DNA of 64,000 nt from Sphingomonas sp. Root241 (GTDB taxonomy: Bacteria; Pseudomonadota; Alphaproteobacteria; Sphingomonadales; Sphingomonadaceae), in contig NZ_LMIV01000001.1 of NCBI RefSeq assembly GCF_001428865.1, forward strand, positions 491,776 to 555,775. The letters run 5' to 3'. Under the pieces are notes generated by a model that worked only from the letters and a program-made list of their open reading frames with translations, searched no databases and had not been told where the DNA came from. Below, one piece after another: positions 34,902-43,902 of the stretch. Position numbers and translations under genes: made by a program. Positions within the stretch are counted from its first letter, which is position 1, and each line of letters begins with the position of its first letter.

Positions 34902-34990
34902 TGGTGCCCAGAAGAGGACTCGAACCTCCACGCCCTTGCGAGCGCCAGCACCTGAAGCTGGTGCGTCTACCAATTCCGCCATCTGGGCAC
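34902..34990 (-). tRNA. tRNA-Leu(CAG)
   Basis: Read on the minus strand it starts GTGCCCAGAT at 34990, has a long variable arm as expected for Leu, an anticodon stem CCAGC/GCTGG with loop TTCAGGT (anticodon CAG), T arm GGTTCGAGTCC, and ends TCTGGGCAC plus encoded CCA (34902-34904). It is intact although it is the integration target of GI-1, as expected when the element supplies the 3' end. Confidence 0.95.
34909..34920. repeat. Right attachment-site repeat of GI-1 (in tRNA-Leu)
   Basis: CAGAAGAGGACT, identical to 13-24. It covers the T-stem and the acceptor 3' strand of the tRNA gene on the minus strand and ends at the T-loop base before CGAA. Confidence 0.65.
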
Positions 34991-35161
34991 GGGGTAGGCG
35001 AGCGCGTCTACGGAGGACCTTATGTGCTGTCAACCGCCCCCAGGAGGCAATTTGCCCTTCAACTCGTCGAATCCGATGACATGCAAGCTGGTGAATTGGT
35101 CCGCTGCCTCCAGCAGGCGCGCCGACGGAAGATGCTGAGGCTCGAAGCCGATGCTGTCGGA

Positions 35162-35173
35162 GCTTACAGGACT
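35162..35173. repeat. Left attachment-site repeat of GI-2
   Basis: GCTTACAGGACT matches 45606-45617 in tRNA-Thr exactly; flanking bases differ on both sides. As in GI-1 the match is 12 bp and ends at the same T-loop position. Confidence 0.6.
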
Positions 35174-35530
35174 GGTGCTCAATAGTTAATGAATTGAAAT
35201 ACCTAGATAATACTGCCGACCTCGGGATGGTGGTCCCTCCATGGCCCCACACAAAAATCGGGACCCGAACCTGCCTCGATCGACGAAAAGCCGTCGATCC
35301 TCACGCGTCTAGGGACGTCCGATTTTGGGCTGCCAATATCGGGCGCAGCGCGCGGTACTTTTGTCCGGCTCGCGAACCTTCGCGGCGCTCGCCGGCAGAT
35401 TCACTGAGGCTGTTGCCCGACTGGACACCGGCGGCCATCAGATACTTGGGCCGAATCGAGGCCGGGATGGCAAACCGCGCAGAACGCTAGCAACGCCCTA
35501 CCGCGCCTCCACCTGCTTCAAAGTTCAGGG
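35174..35530. other. Gene-free left end of GI-2 with arm-like repeat
   Basis: No gene is supported here. TGGCCCCAC (35242-35250) is the reverse complement of GTGGGGCCA at 45454-45462, beside the integrase start at the other island end, and AAAATCGGGACCC (35254-35266) resembles AAATCGTGGGACC near 45528-45540. They are candidate integrase arm sites. Short frames from about 35194 to 35490 look random. Confidence 0.4.
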
Positions 35531-35746
35531 CTAAGGCGCACTCGGTTTTGCCGCATTCTTGAAATCACGGAAATCCGTTCCCGGATTTTTGATCAGATTG
35601 CCTGAGCCTAGATATCGCGAGGCATGAAATGACTGAATCCAGTAATTCATTTCTCTCTCACGCTGAAGATGGAGGGCGAGCAGTGATCCAGCGGCGGCGA
35701 GGATGATCCCCGCCAAAAGTGCAGAAGCCAAATGTCGCTTTTTCAT
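35531..35746 (-). CDS. Small exported-type protein, unknown function
   Basis: A 71-residue protein with a basic start (MKKRHL) and a hydrophobic stretch at residues 8-26 typical of a signal peptide or membrane anchor, then a short polar tail. Its ATG overlaps the stop of the upstream gene (ATGA, 35743-35746), so both are one operon. It is not recognised. Base composition is lower in GC than in the neighbours, as for other GI-2 cargo. Confidence 0.5.
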   Translation of the reverse strand: MKKRHLASALLAGIILAAAGSLLALHLQREREMNYWIQSFHASRYLGSGNLIKNPGTDFRDFKNAAKPSAP

Positions 35747-36015
35747 TGATCATACACTCCGGCCACGGTCGCGAATGATCCAGATGTTCCACAATAAAAC
35801 GATCTTGAGAAACGAGCGTCAGCCAATCCCGCTTCAATAATGGGGCCTCTCGCTTTCGCGTCAAAGTTGAATGTGTCACGAATTCCGACGGCGGATAAGA
35901 GCGGCGAGTAGAAGAAGGGCGCTACCCATCCATGTCCCGCGCCGGTTAGCCCTAAGGCGAGGAATTGGGCTATAATTGCGCAACTCGTCCTGATCAAAAT
36001 CAGTTTCATCTGCAT
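35743..36015 (-). CDS. Small membrane/exported protein, unknown function
   Basis: A 90-residue protein. A hydrophobic stretch (residues 5-27) suggests a signal peptide or membrane anchor, and a glycine-rich, aromatic middle follows (HGWVAPFFYSPLLSAVG). ATG 36015 has AAGGTGG about 9 bases upstream; a second ATG two codons later (36009) is possible. Translationally coupled to the next small gene. No family recognised. Confidence 0.5.
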   Translation of the reverse strand: MQMKLILIRTSCAIIAQFLALGLTGAGHGWVAPFFYSPLLSAVGIRDTFNFDAKARGPIIEAGLADARFSRSFYCGTSGSFATVAGVYDQ

Positions 36016-36398
36016 TCAAATAACCACCTTCTCCAGGCGTCCATGTTGAGGGATGCGAGCGGTCGCGTCGAGTGACGGCCGACGTTTTCGTCGTTCTGGA
36101 CGATGGCTCTGGCCCCGCCCTGGGAGTGCGCGGATCGCCGGCGGTGTATTGCCCCTCCGTTCGACGGCGGCGTCGCGATCGGGTGTTCCTGGAATGGGCG
36201 GCGGACCTGGTCCGCGGTGTTCGCCATCGCGAAGCAGCCCGAGAGCGAGCCGCGCAAGTCGAGGATCGGCAGTGAAAGGCTGGCAAGATCGACGGGGTGT
36301 GCAGCGGTGCGGATCAGCAGGCCATTTCTGGCCGCGCAAAGAGGGGGCCGGAACGAAGCTCCGGCGCCGCGTGGTTCCTCAGGATCGTGTCCTGAGCG
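36016..36398. other. Gap with possible sensor-domain coding remnant
   Basis: No complete gene is supported. On the minus strand, about 36180-36330, a frame encodes a plausible fragment (GLLIRTAAHPVDLASLSLPI and LDLRG) resembling the end of a ligand-binding or regulator domain; no start or stable frame continues it. It may be a gene remnant within the decayed island. Confidence 0.2.
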
Positions 36399-36806
36399 CT
36401 ATTTGCCCAGCTGCCCGCGGATCGCGCCCTTGGGGAAAGCCGCGTTGTGGACGTTGACATAATAGTCGCCCGGGTTCGTGGCGATCGCGGCGGAGACCTC
36501 GGCCGTCACCGGCTTGCAGCCCTCAGAGCTGCCGTTGGTCGGGGGATCGAACGGCACGACCACCGGGCCGGAGGCGCCCGCCGCGCCTTTGTGGATATGC
36601 GCCATCGTCGCGGGGTCGATGCCGGATACGGTGAGCTTGTAGCAGACCTCGTTCTTCGTCGTATCGACCGTCACGGTCGCGGCGCCGGTCCCATCGGCAT
36701 CGGTATCGGCGCTGCCGGCCAGCGTCGCCTTGAGCGTGACGGGATCGGCGGCGAGCACTGGCGCGGCCATCATTGCCGATGCGAGAGTGAGCAGGATCAT
36801 GCGCAT
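36399..36806 (-). CDS. CHRD-domain exported protein
   Basis: A 135-residue protein with a signal peptide (MRMILLTLASAMMAAPVLA, cleavage about 19/20) followed by one CHRD domain: VTLKATLAGSADTDADGTG, VCYKLTVSGI, AHIHKGAAGASGPVVV, and the C-terminal YYVNVHNAAFPKGAIRGQL. CHRD is a chordin-like beta domain of unknown bacterial role found in periplasmic or surface proteins. AGGAGGAA lies just upstream of ATG 36806. Single gene, between decayed sequence and a REP-like element. Confidence 0.88.
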   Translation of the reverse strand: MRMILLTLASAMMAAPVLAADPVTLKATLAGSADTDADGTGAATVTVDTTKNEVCYKLTVSGIDPATMAHIHKGAAGASGPVVVPFDPPTNGSSEGCKPVTAEVSAAIATNPGDYYVNVHNAAFPKGAIRGQLGK

Positions 36807-36992
36807 CGCGTTCCTCCTAGGTCGTGCGGGGAACCCGAGCGGGCCCGGCCGACGTTATTGCGGCTCCGTTGTGGGCCTGGCCCAAAGGCCGGTCAATGCT
36901 GGAAGGCGCGTGCCGGCCTCGGGTAGGCGTAGACTCATAAATCGCGAATATCCGAAAGTGGGTGGTCAGCGGACGTTGCCACATCCTCGTCA

Positions 36993-37021
36993 CCCCGGGC
37001 TTGACCCGGGGTTCCCGCTTC
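36993..37021. repeat. REP-like palindrome CCCCGGG-CTTGA-CCCGGGG
   Basis: CCCCGGGCTTGACCCGGGG followed by TTCCCGCTTC. A second copy with the same plan (CCCGG-CCTTGAG-CCGGG, then ATCCCGCTTC) is at 55372-55403. Dispersed extragenic palindromes of this form are common in alphaproteobacteria; this copy lies directly before the truncated GIY-YIG gene. Confidence 0.7.
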
Positions 37022-37037
37022 CAATCATCCCGCCTGG

Positions 37038-37262
37038 ATGACGCATCGAAGCGGTTGGATCTACATCATGGCCGATCGCTATCGCGGCACGATGTATATC
37101 GGCGTGATCGCGGACCTGCCGGGGCGCATCCATCAGCACCGCACCGGAGAGGGGTCGGATTTCTGCAAGCGCTATGGATTGCACCGGCTCGTGTGGGCCG
37201 AGCACACGCCCTCGATTACGGATGCCATCGCGCAGGAGAAGCGGACAGCCGCCGCCAAGAGG
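37038..37262 (+). pseudogene. GIY-YIG nuclease, 3'-truncated
   Basis: From ATG 37038 about 70 residues match small YhbQ/UPF0213-type GIY-YIG nucleases: GWIYIMADRYRGTMYIGVIA (the GIY and YIG strands appear as WIYIM and MYIGV), RIHQHR and the FCKRYGLHRLVW motif. The family continues with a lysine/tryptophan-rich end about 25 residues long; here the frame runs instead into integrase-derived DNA after AIAQEKR. It is thus truncated by the recombination that brought in the next fragment. Confidence 0.75.
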
Positions 37263-37510
37263 TCACCCGCGACGCGCTCATGTTCACGCTCCTCACCTGG
37301 GCGCGCACTGGCGAGACGCGATTTGCGGCGCGAGACGAGTTCGACGACCTGGACGGGCCCGAGCCCCTCTGGCGGTTGTCGCCCGGGCGGATGAAGATGG
37401 AGCGTGAGCACGTGGTACCGCTGTCTGTCCGGGCGGTCGAAATCGTGCGGCGGCGGCTGAGAGCCACCAACGGCGGCGCACGAATCACATGCCCCGAAAC
37501 GAGACGGTGA
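37262..37510 (+). pseudogene. P4-type integrase, internal/C-terminal fragment
   Basis: In another frame directly after the GIY-YIG break: LMFTLLTWARTGETRFAA, WRLSPGRMKMEREHVVPLS, the mid-catalytic part of P4-type integrases (upstream of the HxxR box). Neither the N-terminus nor the H-R-Y catalytic end is present. The remnant indicates an earlier element at this place; joined to GIY-YIG it forms a chimeric scar. Confidence 0.65.
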
Positions 37511-37645
37511 TCTGGGCGATCTTCGCCCGTCGCGCACCACGGCTCCAGACGCATTCTCGGCACGATCGCCGGCTCCGCGGGATAGGGAGGCACATCCCGG
37601 GCGGCTTCTACGACCCGCGAGCGCATTAAATTGAATGCTCGGCGC

Positions 37646-40600
37646 CTAGGCGCTGCTTGCGCTGGCCGCGCTTTCGTCCGCGACGTTGCCCGTTCGCTCG
37701 AGTTTCCCCCATCCCACGACCCAGCCGCCGATCGCCGAGACGATCGCGCGGAGCACGACCCAATACATGATCTGCCGATAGACGAGCCGCTGCGCGACCA
37801 GCAGGTGCGGGTGGTAGCGGGCGCGACTGCCGTCGAGTGCGTAGGCGAGCCAGCCGGACGATATGTCGACGGCCGTGAACGCCAGCCAGTAGAGCATCAT
37901 GATGCCGGCATCCCCGCTCGTCTGGGCCCAGCCATGCTGCAGGACGCGAAGCGCAGTGCCCAGCAGCGACGCGACGAGCGTCGCATCGATGAGCGGCGAG
38001 ATCGCGGCAAAGGCGATCTGGAACAGCCAGGCCTGCGGCAGGCCCACCAAAGCGAGGCCGGAGGGCTTGCCCACCCGCAGGACAGCCCGGTGCTTCCAAA
38101 GGCATTGCAGCGTGCCGAACGCCCAGCGGTAGCGCTGTCGCGCCAGCGCCTTGAAGCTTTCGGGCGCCTCGGTCCACGCGACTGCGCGCGGATCGTACGT
38201 GACGCGCCAGCCGGCCCGCTGGACGGCGATGGTGAGATCCTGATCCTCCGCGAGCGTGTCCTCGGGATAGCCGCCGACCGAATCGATCGCGATGCGACGC
38301 CACGCGCCGACTGCGCCCGGCACCACGGTCATGGCATCGAAGCCGGCAAGCGCCCGCCGCTCCAGATTCTGGGCCGTGATATATTCGATGGCTTGCCAAC
38401 GCGTGACGAGGTTCACGCGATTGCCGACCCGTGCGTCGCCCGCCACCGCGCCGATACGCGGATCGGCGAACCAGCGGACGAGGCGACGAATGGTCTCCGG
38501 CTCGAACTGGGTGTCGGCGTCGAGGGCGATGATCACTTCGCCTGTTGCATGGTGCAGCGCACGATTCAGCGTCGCCGCCTTGCCGCCGTTGAGCAGCGTG
38601 AGCAGCGTGACGCGCGGATCGGTGCCGAAAGCTTCCGCGACCACCGCGCTGGTGCGATCCTGCGATCCGTCGTCGGCGACGATGATCTGCAGCGCGGGAT
38701 AGTCGCTGGCGAGGGCACGCGCGATGGACTGGGCGATCACGCGCTCCTCGTTATAGGCGGGGATGATCACCGAAACGGCCGGCTCGAAGGCGGGCGGCTC
38801 GGGCCGACGCCGTCGGCTCTGGAACCAGGCCAGGCCCGCCATCAACACTGCGCGTGCGATGCCCAGCGCGATGGCGACGTAGAAGAGCCAGGCGAGCGTC
38901 GCCGCGAGGGCGGCAAGAGCGACGAAAATCGCCACGTCGATGCGGACTGCGAGGAGATCGCTCCCCGTGACGACGGGCATCGCCTCTGCCTGCGGAATGC
39001 CGGCGAGCTGCGAAGCCGGAACGAAGCGATAGCCCTGCCCCCTCAGCGTCGCGATGATCCGCGGGAGTGCGGCGAGCGTCTGGCTGCGATCCCCGCCGCC
39101 GTCGTGGAGGAGGATGACATTCGCCGAAGCCGCGGGCGTCGCGCCATGGACCTGCGCGACGACCTGATCGACGATCGCATCCACGCCGGGGCGCTGCCAA
39201 TCGTTCGGATCCACATGCAGGCCCACCACTGTATAGCCTGCCTTCTGCGCCTCCAGTGCGGGGCCGAGCTCGTCGGCCGTGGTGGGTTCCGCATCGCCGA
39301 AATAAGGCGCGCGGAACAGCGTCATGCGGTGGCCGGTATAGGCTTCGACGAGCCGCTGGGTCGCATTGAGCTCCAGCTGCGTCTGTGTCGCGCTGGCGTT
39401 GGCTAGATTGGGATGGGTGTAGCTGTGATTGCCGATCTCGTCCCCGTCGGCGATCATGCGGCGCAGCAGGGCCGGATGCTGCAGCGCATTCTCTCCGATG
39501 ACGAAAAAGGTCGCCGGCACATGTGCGGCCTCGAGCGTGTCGAGGATCTTCGGCGTCCATGCCGGATCGGGGCCATCGTCGAAGGTCAGTGCGAGCCGCC
39601 GCGGCTCGGTGCCGCCGGTACGCTGTACGACATAGGGCGTCGGCACTGCCCCATATGCCTCGTCGCGGATCATCCCCTGGGTGTCGCGAGTGACGGTGCG
39701 GCTGCCGTCGGACGGCGTGGCGGCGATCCGCAGAATCTCGCCGGAACCCTCGACATCGGTGCTGAGCAGCGAACGGGGAGTGGAAAGATCGGGCACGCCG
39801 CCGCTGCGGAAGGCGCCGAGATCGGACCAGAAGCCGGCATCCTCGGTGCCCAGTCGCCAGAGCGCCACATCGTCGATGCCCATCCGCTTCAAGGCCTGGA
39901 GCTGATTCCAGCTGGTCGCCGCATCCATCATCCAGATGCTGTGGTGCTGCCCGTCCTCGTCATAGGCGAAGCCGGCATTGCCGCTGGCGCGATCGAAGGA
40001 AATCGGCGCCTCGCTGTCATGGGCGGCAAGCCAGGCCTCTTCGATCGACAACGCATCGGTGGCCTTCCCATGCCAGTCATAGGCATAACTGCCGAGCGCG
40101 ACGACGAGCTTGTCCGCGCCTATCGATCGACGGGCTGCCCCGACCTGCTGGACGAACCAGTCCTGCGCGGCGATGGGGCCGGGTTCGCCGCCCTCCCAAT
40201 GCTGGTCATAGGCCATGACGATCACCCGGTCCGCGACGGCCGCCAACGCGGGAAGCGGCCAGCTTTGGTCCTCGGCCGGCGCGGTGACCGCGAGTTGGGA
40301 CCCGGCCGGCAGCGCCGCGCGAAGTGTGCGGAGAAAGCGCAGATAATCGCCCATGGCGCTTCGCGGCAGCGCCTCGAAGTCCATCACCAGTCCGGCATCG
40401 TGCCGCCCCGCGACCATCGCGGCGAGGCGTGCCGCCAGCGCGCGGCGGCGCGCGGCATCGCGCAGCAACGTCGCGGCGCCCGCGCCGTCCCACGCCGCAT
40501 CGCCGAAATTCTGGACCATGGGCAGGATCTTGGGCGGAGACGCGGCCGCGTGGATCGTTTGGTCGAACTGCGGATCCTGCTCGACTCGCATCTTCGTCCC

Positions 40601-40957
40601 GGCCACGGTGACGAGCGCCGGCGCCACCCAGTCGAGCGACCCGACGTGCCGGCGGAGCGATGCGAGGCTCGCATCGTCTCCAGGCACGTAGAAGCCGATG
40701 TTGAGCGGCGTGTGCGGATCCTTCGAGTGGATCGCCGGCAGCCAGGCGCCGAGGCCGTGGCGGGGACGCGTGCCGCGCAGTTGGGCGGGACGAGACTGCG
40801 CAAACGGCAACACGAGCCCTCGCTCGCGCGGAACCGCAACGAGCGTCGTTGCGAACGCCACCGCGCCGATCAGTACGAGCGCGATCCCGATCGCCAGCAC
40901 ACGCTTTGCCCAGCGACCGCGGCGGCCGGTGGGATCGAAGAAGACGGGCGGGCGCAT
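37646..40957 (-). CDS. GH18-NodB deacetylase-GT2 trimodular polysaccharide enzyme
   Basis: A 1,103-residue protein in one chain: a membrane segment (about 18-40); a GH18-like hydrolase domain (about 75-390; LVMDFEALP carries the catalytic-type acid); a NodB polysaccharide deacetylase (from about 453: LALTFDDGPDP, then HSYTHPN and LLHDGG); a membrane segment near 700; and a family 2 glycosyltransferase (from about 725: VSVIIPAYNEE, ALDADTQ, AEDQDLT, QRYRW) ending in several membrane segments. Proteins of this plan are thought to make and trim beta-linked N-acetylglucosamine polymers. ATG 40957 has AGGAAAG upstream; GTG 40990 is an alternative. Confidence 0.87.
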   Translation of the reverse strand: MRPPVFFDPTGRRGRWAKRVLAIGIALVLIGAVAFATTLVAVPRERGLVLPFAQSRPAQLRGTRPRHGLGAWLPAIHSKDPHTPLNIGFYVPGDDASLASLRRHVGSLDWVAPALVTVAGTKMRVEQDPQFDQTIHAAASPPKILPMVQNFGDAAWDGAGAATLLRDAARRRALAARLAAMVAGRHDAGLVMDFEALPRSAMGDYLRFLRTLRAALPAGSQLAVTAPAEDQSWPLPALAAVADRVIVMAYDQHWEGGEPGPIAAQDWFVQQVGAARRSIGADKLVVALGSYAYDWHGKATDALSIEEAWLAAHDSEAPISFDRASGNAGFAYDEDGQHHSIWMMDAATSWNQLQALKRMGIDDVALWRLGTEDAGFWSDLGAFRSGGVPDLSTPRSLLSTDVEGSGEILRIAATPSDGSRTVTRDTQGMIRDEAYGAVPTPYVVQRTGGTEPRRLALTFDDGPDPAWTPKILDTLEAAHVPATFFVIGENALQHPALLRRMIADGDEIGNHSYTHPNLANASATQTQLELNATQRLVEAYTGHRMTLFRAPYFGDAEPTTADELGPALEAQKAGYTVVGLHVDPNDWQRPGVDAIVDQVVAQVHGATPAASANVILLHDGGGDRSQTLAALPRIIATLRGQGYRFVPASQLAGIPQAEAMPVVTGSDLLAVRIDVAIFVALAALAATLAWLFYVAIALGIARAVLMAGLAWFQSRRRRPEPPAFEPAVSVIIPAYNEERVIAQSIARALASDYPALQIIVADDGSQDRTSAVVAEAFGTDPRVTLLTLLNGGKAATLNRALHHATGEVIIALDADTQFEPETIRRLVRWFADPRIGAVAGDARVGNRVNLVTRWQAIEYITAQNLERRALAGFDAMTVVPGAVGAWRRIAIDSVGGYPEDTLAEDQDLTIAVQRAGWRVTYDPRAVAWTEAPESFKALARQRYRWAFGTLQCLWKHRAVLRVGKPSGLALVGLPQAWLFQIAFAAISPLIDATLVASLLGTALRVLQHGWAQTSGDAGIMMLYWLAFTAVDISSGWLAYALDGSRARYHPHLLVAQRLVYRQIMYWVVLRAIVSAIGGWVVGWGKLERTGNVADESAASASSA

Positions 40958-41257
40958 GCCTGGGCTTTCCTGCAAACGTTCGGAACGCACCGTCGCTACG
41001 ACGCCGAAGATGTCACCGAACTGAGGGCCAGCTTAAATTTCCGTCATGTTGGCGCTGGCGGGCTTCATCTCGTCAGGCCCGATCAGTACCAGCGCTGGAT
41101 TGCGGGGAGACGGCGCAGTTCGCGCCGGCGGTGACGACAATAGCATGCTGTACGTCGTCGCATCCACACGGCGCTGATGATAACCGATAGCCCGGACACA
41201 TGACTGATGATCGGGAGATCTGGGAATCTTGAGCTGCGGGATCGCACTATCTGGGGT
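40958..41257. other. Intergenic stretch, nothing recognised
   Basis: About 300 bp between the trimodular enzyme (transcribed leftwards) and the end of the frameshifted regulator. I see no gene, tRNA or clear hairpin; it must hold the promoter for the trimodular gene. Confidence 0.4.
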
Positions 41258-43044
41258 TCATCGCTGGTTCGGTGCAGTTAGTACGATTCGACGTTCCGCA
41301 GCCGCGAATCCCGGCGACTTTCGAACAGCGTCGTAGATCGGCAGCCATAAGGCTATCGCGCCGATCTCGTCGGGTCTTCGTGCCGCAGCCATATTGACGA
41401 TCGCTTCGCCGGACGCATCCAGCAGCTGGAGAACCTCTTCGATCCCAGCCGTACGCCCATAAAGCAAAAGCTCCTCGAGCCCGGATCTGCCACATGTGAA
41501 GGCCGCGGCTCTCAACGACAGGAAGTCATCGAACGTGGAGCCGGGATTCCGCGCGATCTCGATCCAGGCGTACACATCGGCGGCCCTCGACCCCAGCGAG
41601 TGCCTCAGGCCGCTGTCATTTTCAGTGAACCGGCCCACTGTCGGCCAATCTCCCGCAGCGGCCGCCCAGCGCAGGCGCGCGGCGAGAAAGAAGGGAAGGT
41701 CGGGCCACCGGTCGGCCGCACTTTCCAGCCGGGCCAGGCCGTCCTCAATGCTGCCGTCACAAAGCAAGGCGAGGCTATGATAAAGATGCGGATCTGAAAC
41801 AGTGGATCGTATCGCTCTGCCGCCGCAAAAAAGTCGAGCGCGTCGGCGATGCGCCCCTGTTCAAGCATCTGGACGCCAAAGGAAACGTCGGGCGATGCCG
41901 TTCTTCCGTGGCTCGAAGGTGCTGGTGTTTCGTAGATCCGGTGCCCGCTGAAATCGAAGACGGGACCGCCGACATAGGGGACAAGCCTTGCCGGACCGCA
42001 GTCCGGATCGATCGCCAATGCTTTGCGCGCCTCAAGGTTGGCCTGAGCGCGGTTTTCCGGCGAGGGCGCCTGGAAGAAGCCCAATTGTGCCCGAGCCAGT
42101 GCGAGATTGCCCCAGCCGTCCGCAAAGTCGGGTGCCAAGCGTACGCATTCCGTAAGCGGCGATACAGCCGTGGCCTGGCTACCCGGATCGATATTGCGCG
42201 TGAGCTCGGCGCCACGCAGGTAAAGTTCATAGGCGCGCGCATCGATGCGTTGCGGGCGTCGGCGTGCGGCGAAGGCGCGGTCCAAAGCCACTGCGACGTG
42301 CTCGGCCACACGGTCGCCCAAGCCCAGCACATTATCGCTTCGCTCATCGATCCGTTCGGACCAGATGATCGTCTCCGAATCTGCTTCAACCAGCTGAACC
42401 GCGCCACGGATCGTGTCTCCAACCTGCTGGACGAAGCCGTCCAGCACGTGCGTGATCCGAAGCGCGGCCTTGGCGATGCCGACAGCCTTGTCTGGCCCAC
42501 GAAACTGGAAGCTCGACGAGCGGCCGATCACGCGAATGCTGGTGCTCGCGGCCAGCGTGCTCAGAACGGCCTCGGCAATGCCGTCCGACAGCCAGGACGA
42601 TCCCCGCTTCGCAGGAATAGAGTCGAAGGGTAATACGGCAAGCACCACGCCGGGTGAGCCATCGAGCTTCGATTTGGAGGTCGTGAGCCGGTAGCCCACC
42701 TTGGCGATCGTCTCGATCCGAAATCCTGCCGGTCCACCGAGTTGCGAAAGCCGGCGAAGGGCGGAGATCGCGCGGTTGAGCGAATCATCGCTGACCACCC
42801 GCCCCGCCCAGCAGGTCTCGTGCAGTTCCGACCTGGAGACCACTTCGTTCTCGCGGCTTTGCAGCACGACCAGGACCTGCATCACCTTGGGTTCGATCTG
42901 GTGCGCCCGATCCTCAAGGATGAGAGCCGCGCATGGAATGGAGGCGATGCCGCCGCCTATAGCCAGGCTGTCGCGACGGATTGCGTGTTCACCAACATCT
43001 TCGGTCAGGTCTTCGTCGGCAGGCGCGCGTTCGCGGAGCAGCAC
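41258..43044 (-). pseudogene. OmpR-type winged-helix/TPR regulator with frameshift
   Basis: The N-terminal 140 residues hold an OmpR-like winged helix-turn-helix (EPKVMQVLVVLQSRENEVVS, SLNRAISALRRL, TIAKVGYRL), followed by a domain that in CadC/adenylate-cyclase-like regulators precedes TPR repeats (LAVLPFDSI..., SDGIAEAVLSTL, RVIGRSSSFQF) and TPR-like helices. Near 41790 the frame changes: the sequence continues as LYHSLALLCDGSIEDGLARL in another frame down to 41258. One indel, real or a sequencing error, splits the gene. The start is uncertain (GTG 43044). 43045-43356 holds no gene. Confidence 0.72.
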
Positions 43045-43356
43045 GCTCGCATCTTCGCCACTGTCTATCGGGGATCACGCCTTGAGCAGAGTATCGAGCA
43101 CCTGCGTATCGTTCAGCCGGACGTGGCGCTCGTAGAACGTCCGTCACGCTGAGCATTCCGCCGACACCGGCCGTTCCTGGCAGGATCATGCGCACGAAGC
43201 TTGCACAAGTCCTGGTACGAAAAGCCGGCGCTTGGGAGATCATATCGTACCACAATGTCGAGGAGCGTCCTGCACCTCCAATCTGACTGTCCCTCCTTCC
43301 CGCTGGGCGATGGCACCAATGACCACCGTGACTTCCACGAACCTCTGGAGGAAAAT

Positions 43357-43902
43357 ATGACGCACAATCGTCGGCTGGCGATCTCGTTCTCGCTCGCTCT
43401 CGCCTCAGCTTTCGTTTTTTCCACCGGATCGGCGGGCGCCGCGTGCAGCCAGTGGGACATGCCGGCCAGGATGATGATCCAGCAAACCAACGAAACCCTG
43501 ATCGGGCTGGAAGTCAGCCCGGTCGAAGGACAGGTTGACGGCTCCACGGTCCAGTTCACCATCCATTGGGGACGAGACATCTTCAGGCATGTTCCGAACG
43601 CCACCGGCATCTACACGGGCACCATTGGTCCACAGGGTCGGATGACGGGCTTTACCTACGATGCATTGAATCCTGATACGAAAGCTAACTGGTACGGAAC
43701 CGAAGTTCTGACATGCCATGTGGCTGCCGCACCAGCCCCACGGCAAGCACCTTCGATCGCGCTTGGCCGGGTGAAGCCGGCAAACGGCTCCGAACCGGCG
43801 CCGCTTCCAGCCATTTGCGAAGCCGCCCGCTCGGCGAGGGCTCGGAACTCGCCCGCGGCTTCCAGTCTCGAGCGGCAATGCGCAGCAGCTGCGCCGAAGT
43901 AG
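43357..43902 (+). CDS. Exported protein, unknown function
   Basis: A 181-residue protein with a signal peptide (residues 1-29, ending GSAGA-AC) and a beta-rich middle: MMIQQTNETLIGLEVSP, VQFTIHWGRDIF, GIYTGTIGPQGRMTGFTYD, TCHV. The two cysteines may pair in the periplasm. The C-terminal 50 residues are Pro/Ala-rich. GGAGG lies just before ATG 43357, supporting the start. No family is recognised. It ends close to integrase remnants. Confidence 0.7.
   Translation: MTHNRRLAISFSLALASAFVFSTGSAGAACSQWDMPARMMIQQTNETLIGLEVSPVEGQVDGSTVQFTIHWGRDIFRHVPNATGIYTGTIGPQGRMTGFTYDALNPDTKANWYGTEVLTCHVAAAPAPRQAPSIALGRVKPANGSEPAPLPAICEAARSARARNSPAASSLERQCAAAAPK

Larger units (their letters stand above)
13..34920. 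mobile_element. Genomic island GI-1 in tRNA-Leu(CAG), rich in defence genes
   Basis: The element is bounded by a 12-bp direct repeat, CAGAAGAGGACT, at 13-24 and at 34909-34920; the right copy is the 3' part of the tRNA-Leu gene. A complete tyrosine integrase (33518-34738) lies just inside the tRNA end and is transcribed into the island, as in P4-type elements. Repeats of the form TACCAACA flank both ends (81-101 and 34740-34789). Cargo: type III restriction-modification with a helicase, a RloC-like ATPase, nucleotidyltransferase-HEPN, ArdC, AlpA, a nucleotidyltransferase, a WYL/nuclease/TIR/McrBC operon and a PD-(D/E)XK pair. An internal tRNA-Val fragment suggests it is composite. The boundaries are read from sequence; mobility is inferred. 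Confidence 0.75.

Noticed and set aside
34904..35185. A 93-codon frame reading through the tRNA-Leu gene
   Set aside because: Overlaps a tRNA and its spacer; no ribosome-binding site or recognisable domain.
37631..41134. Two long plus-strand frames opposite the GH18-NodB-GT2 gene
   Set aside because: Low-complexity Arg/Gly/Ala-rich translations without domains; antisense artefacts of GC bias.
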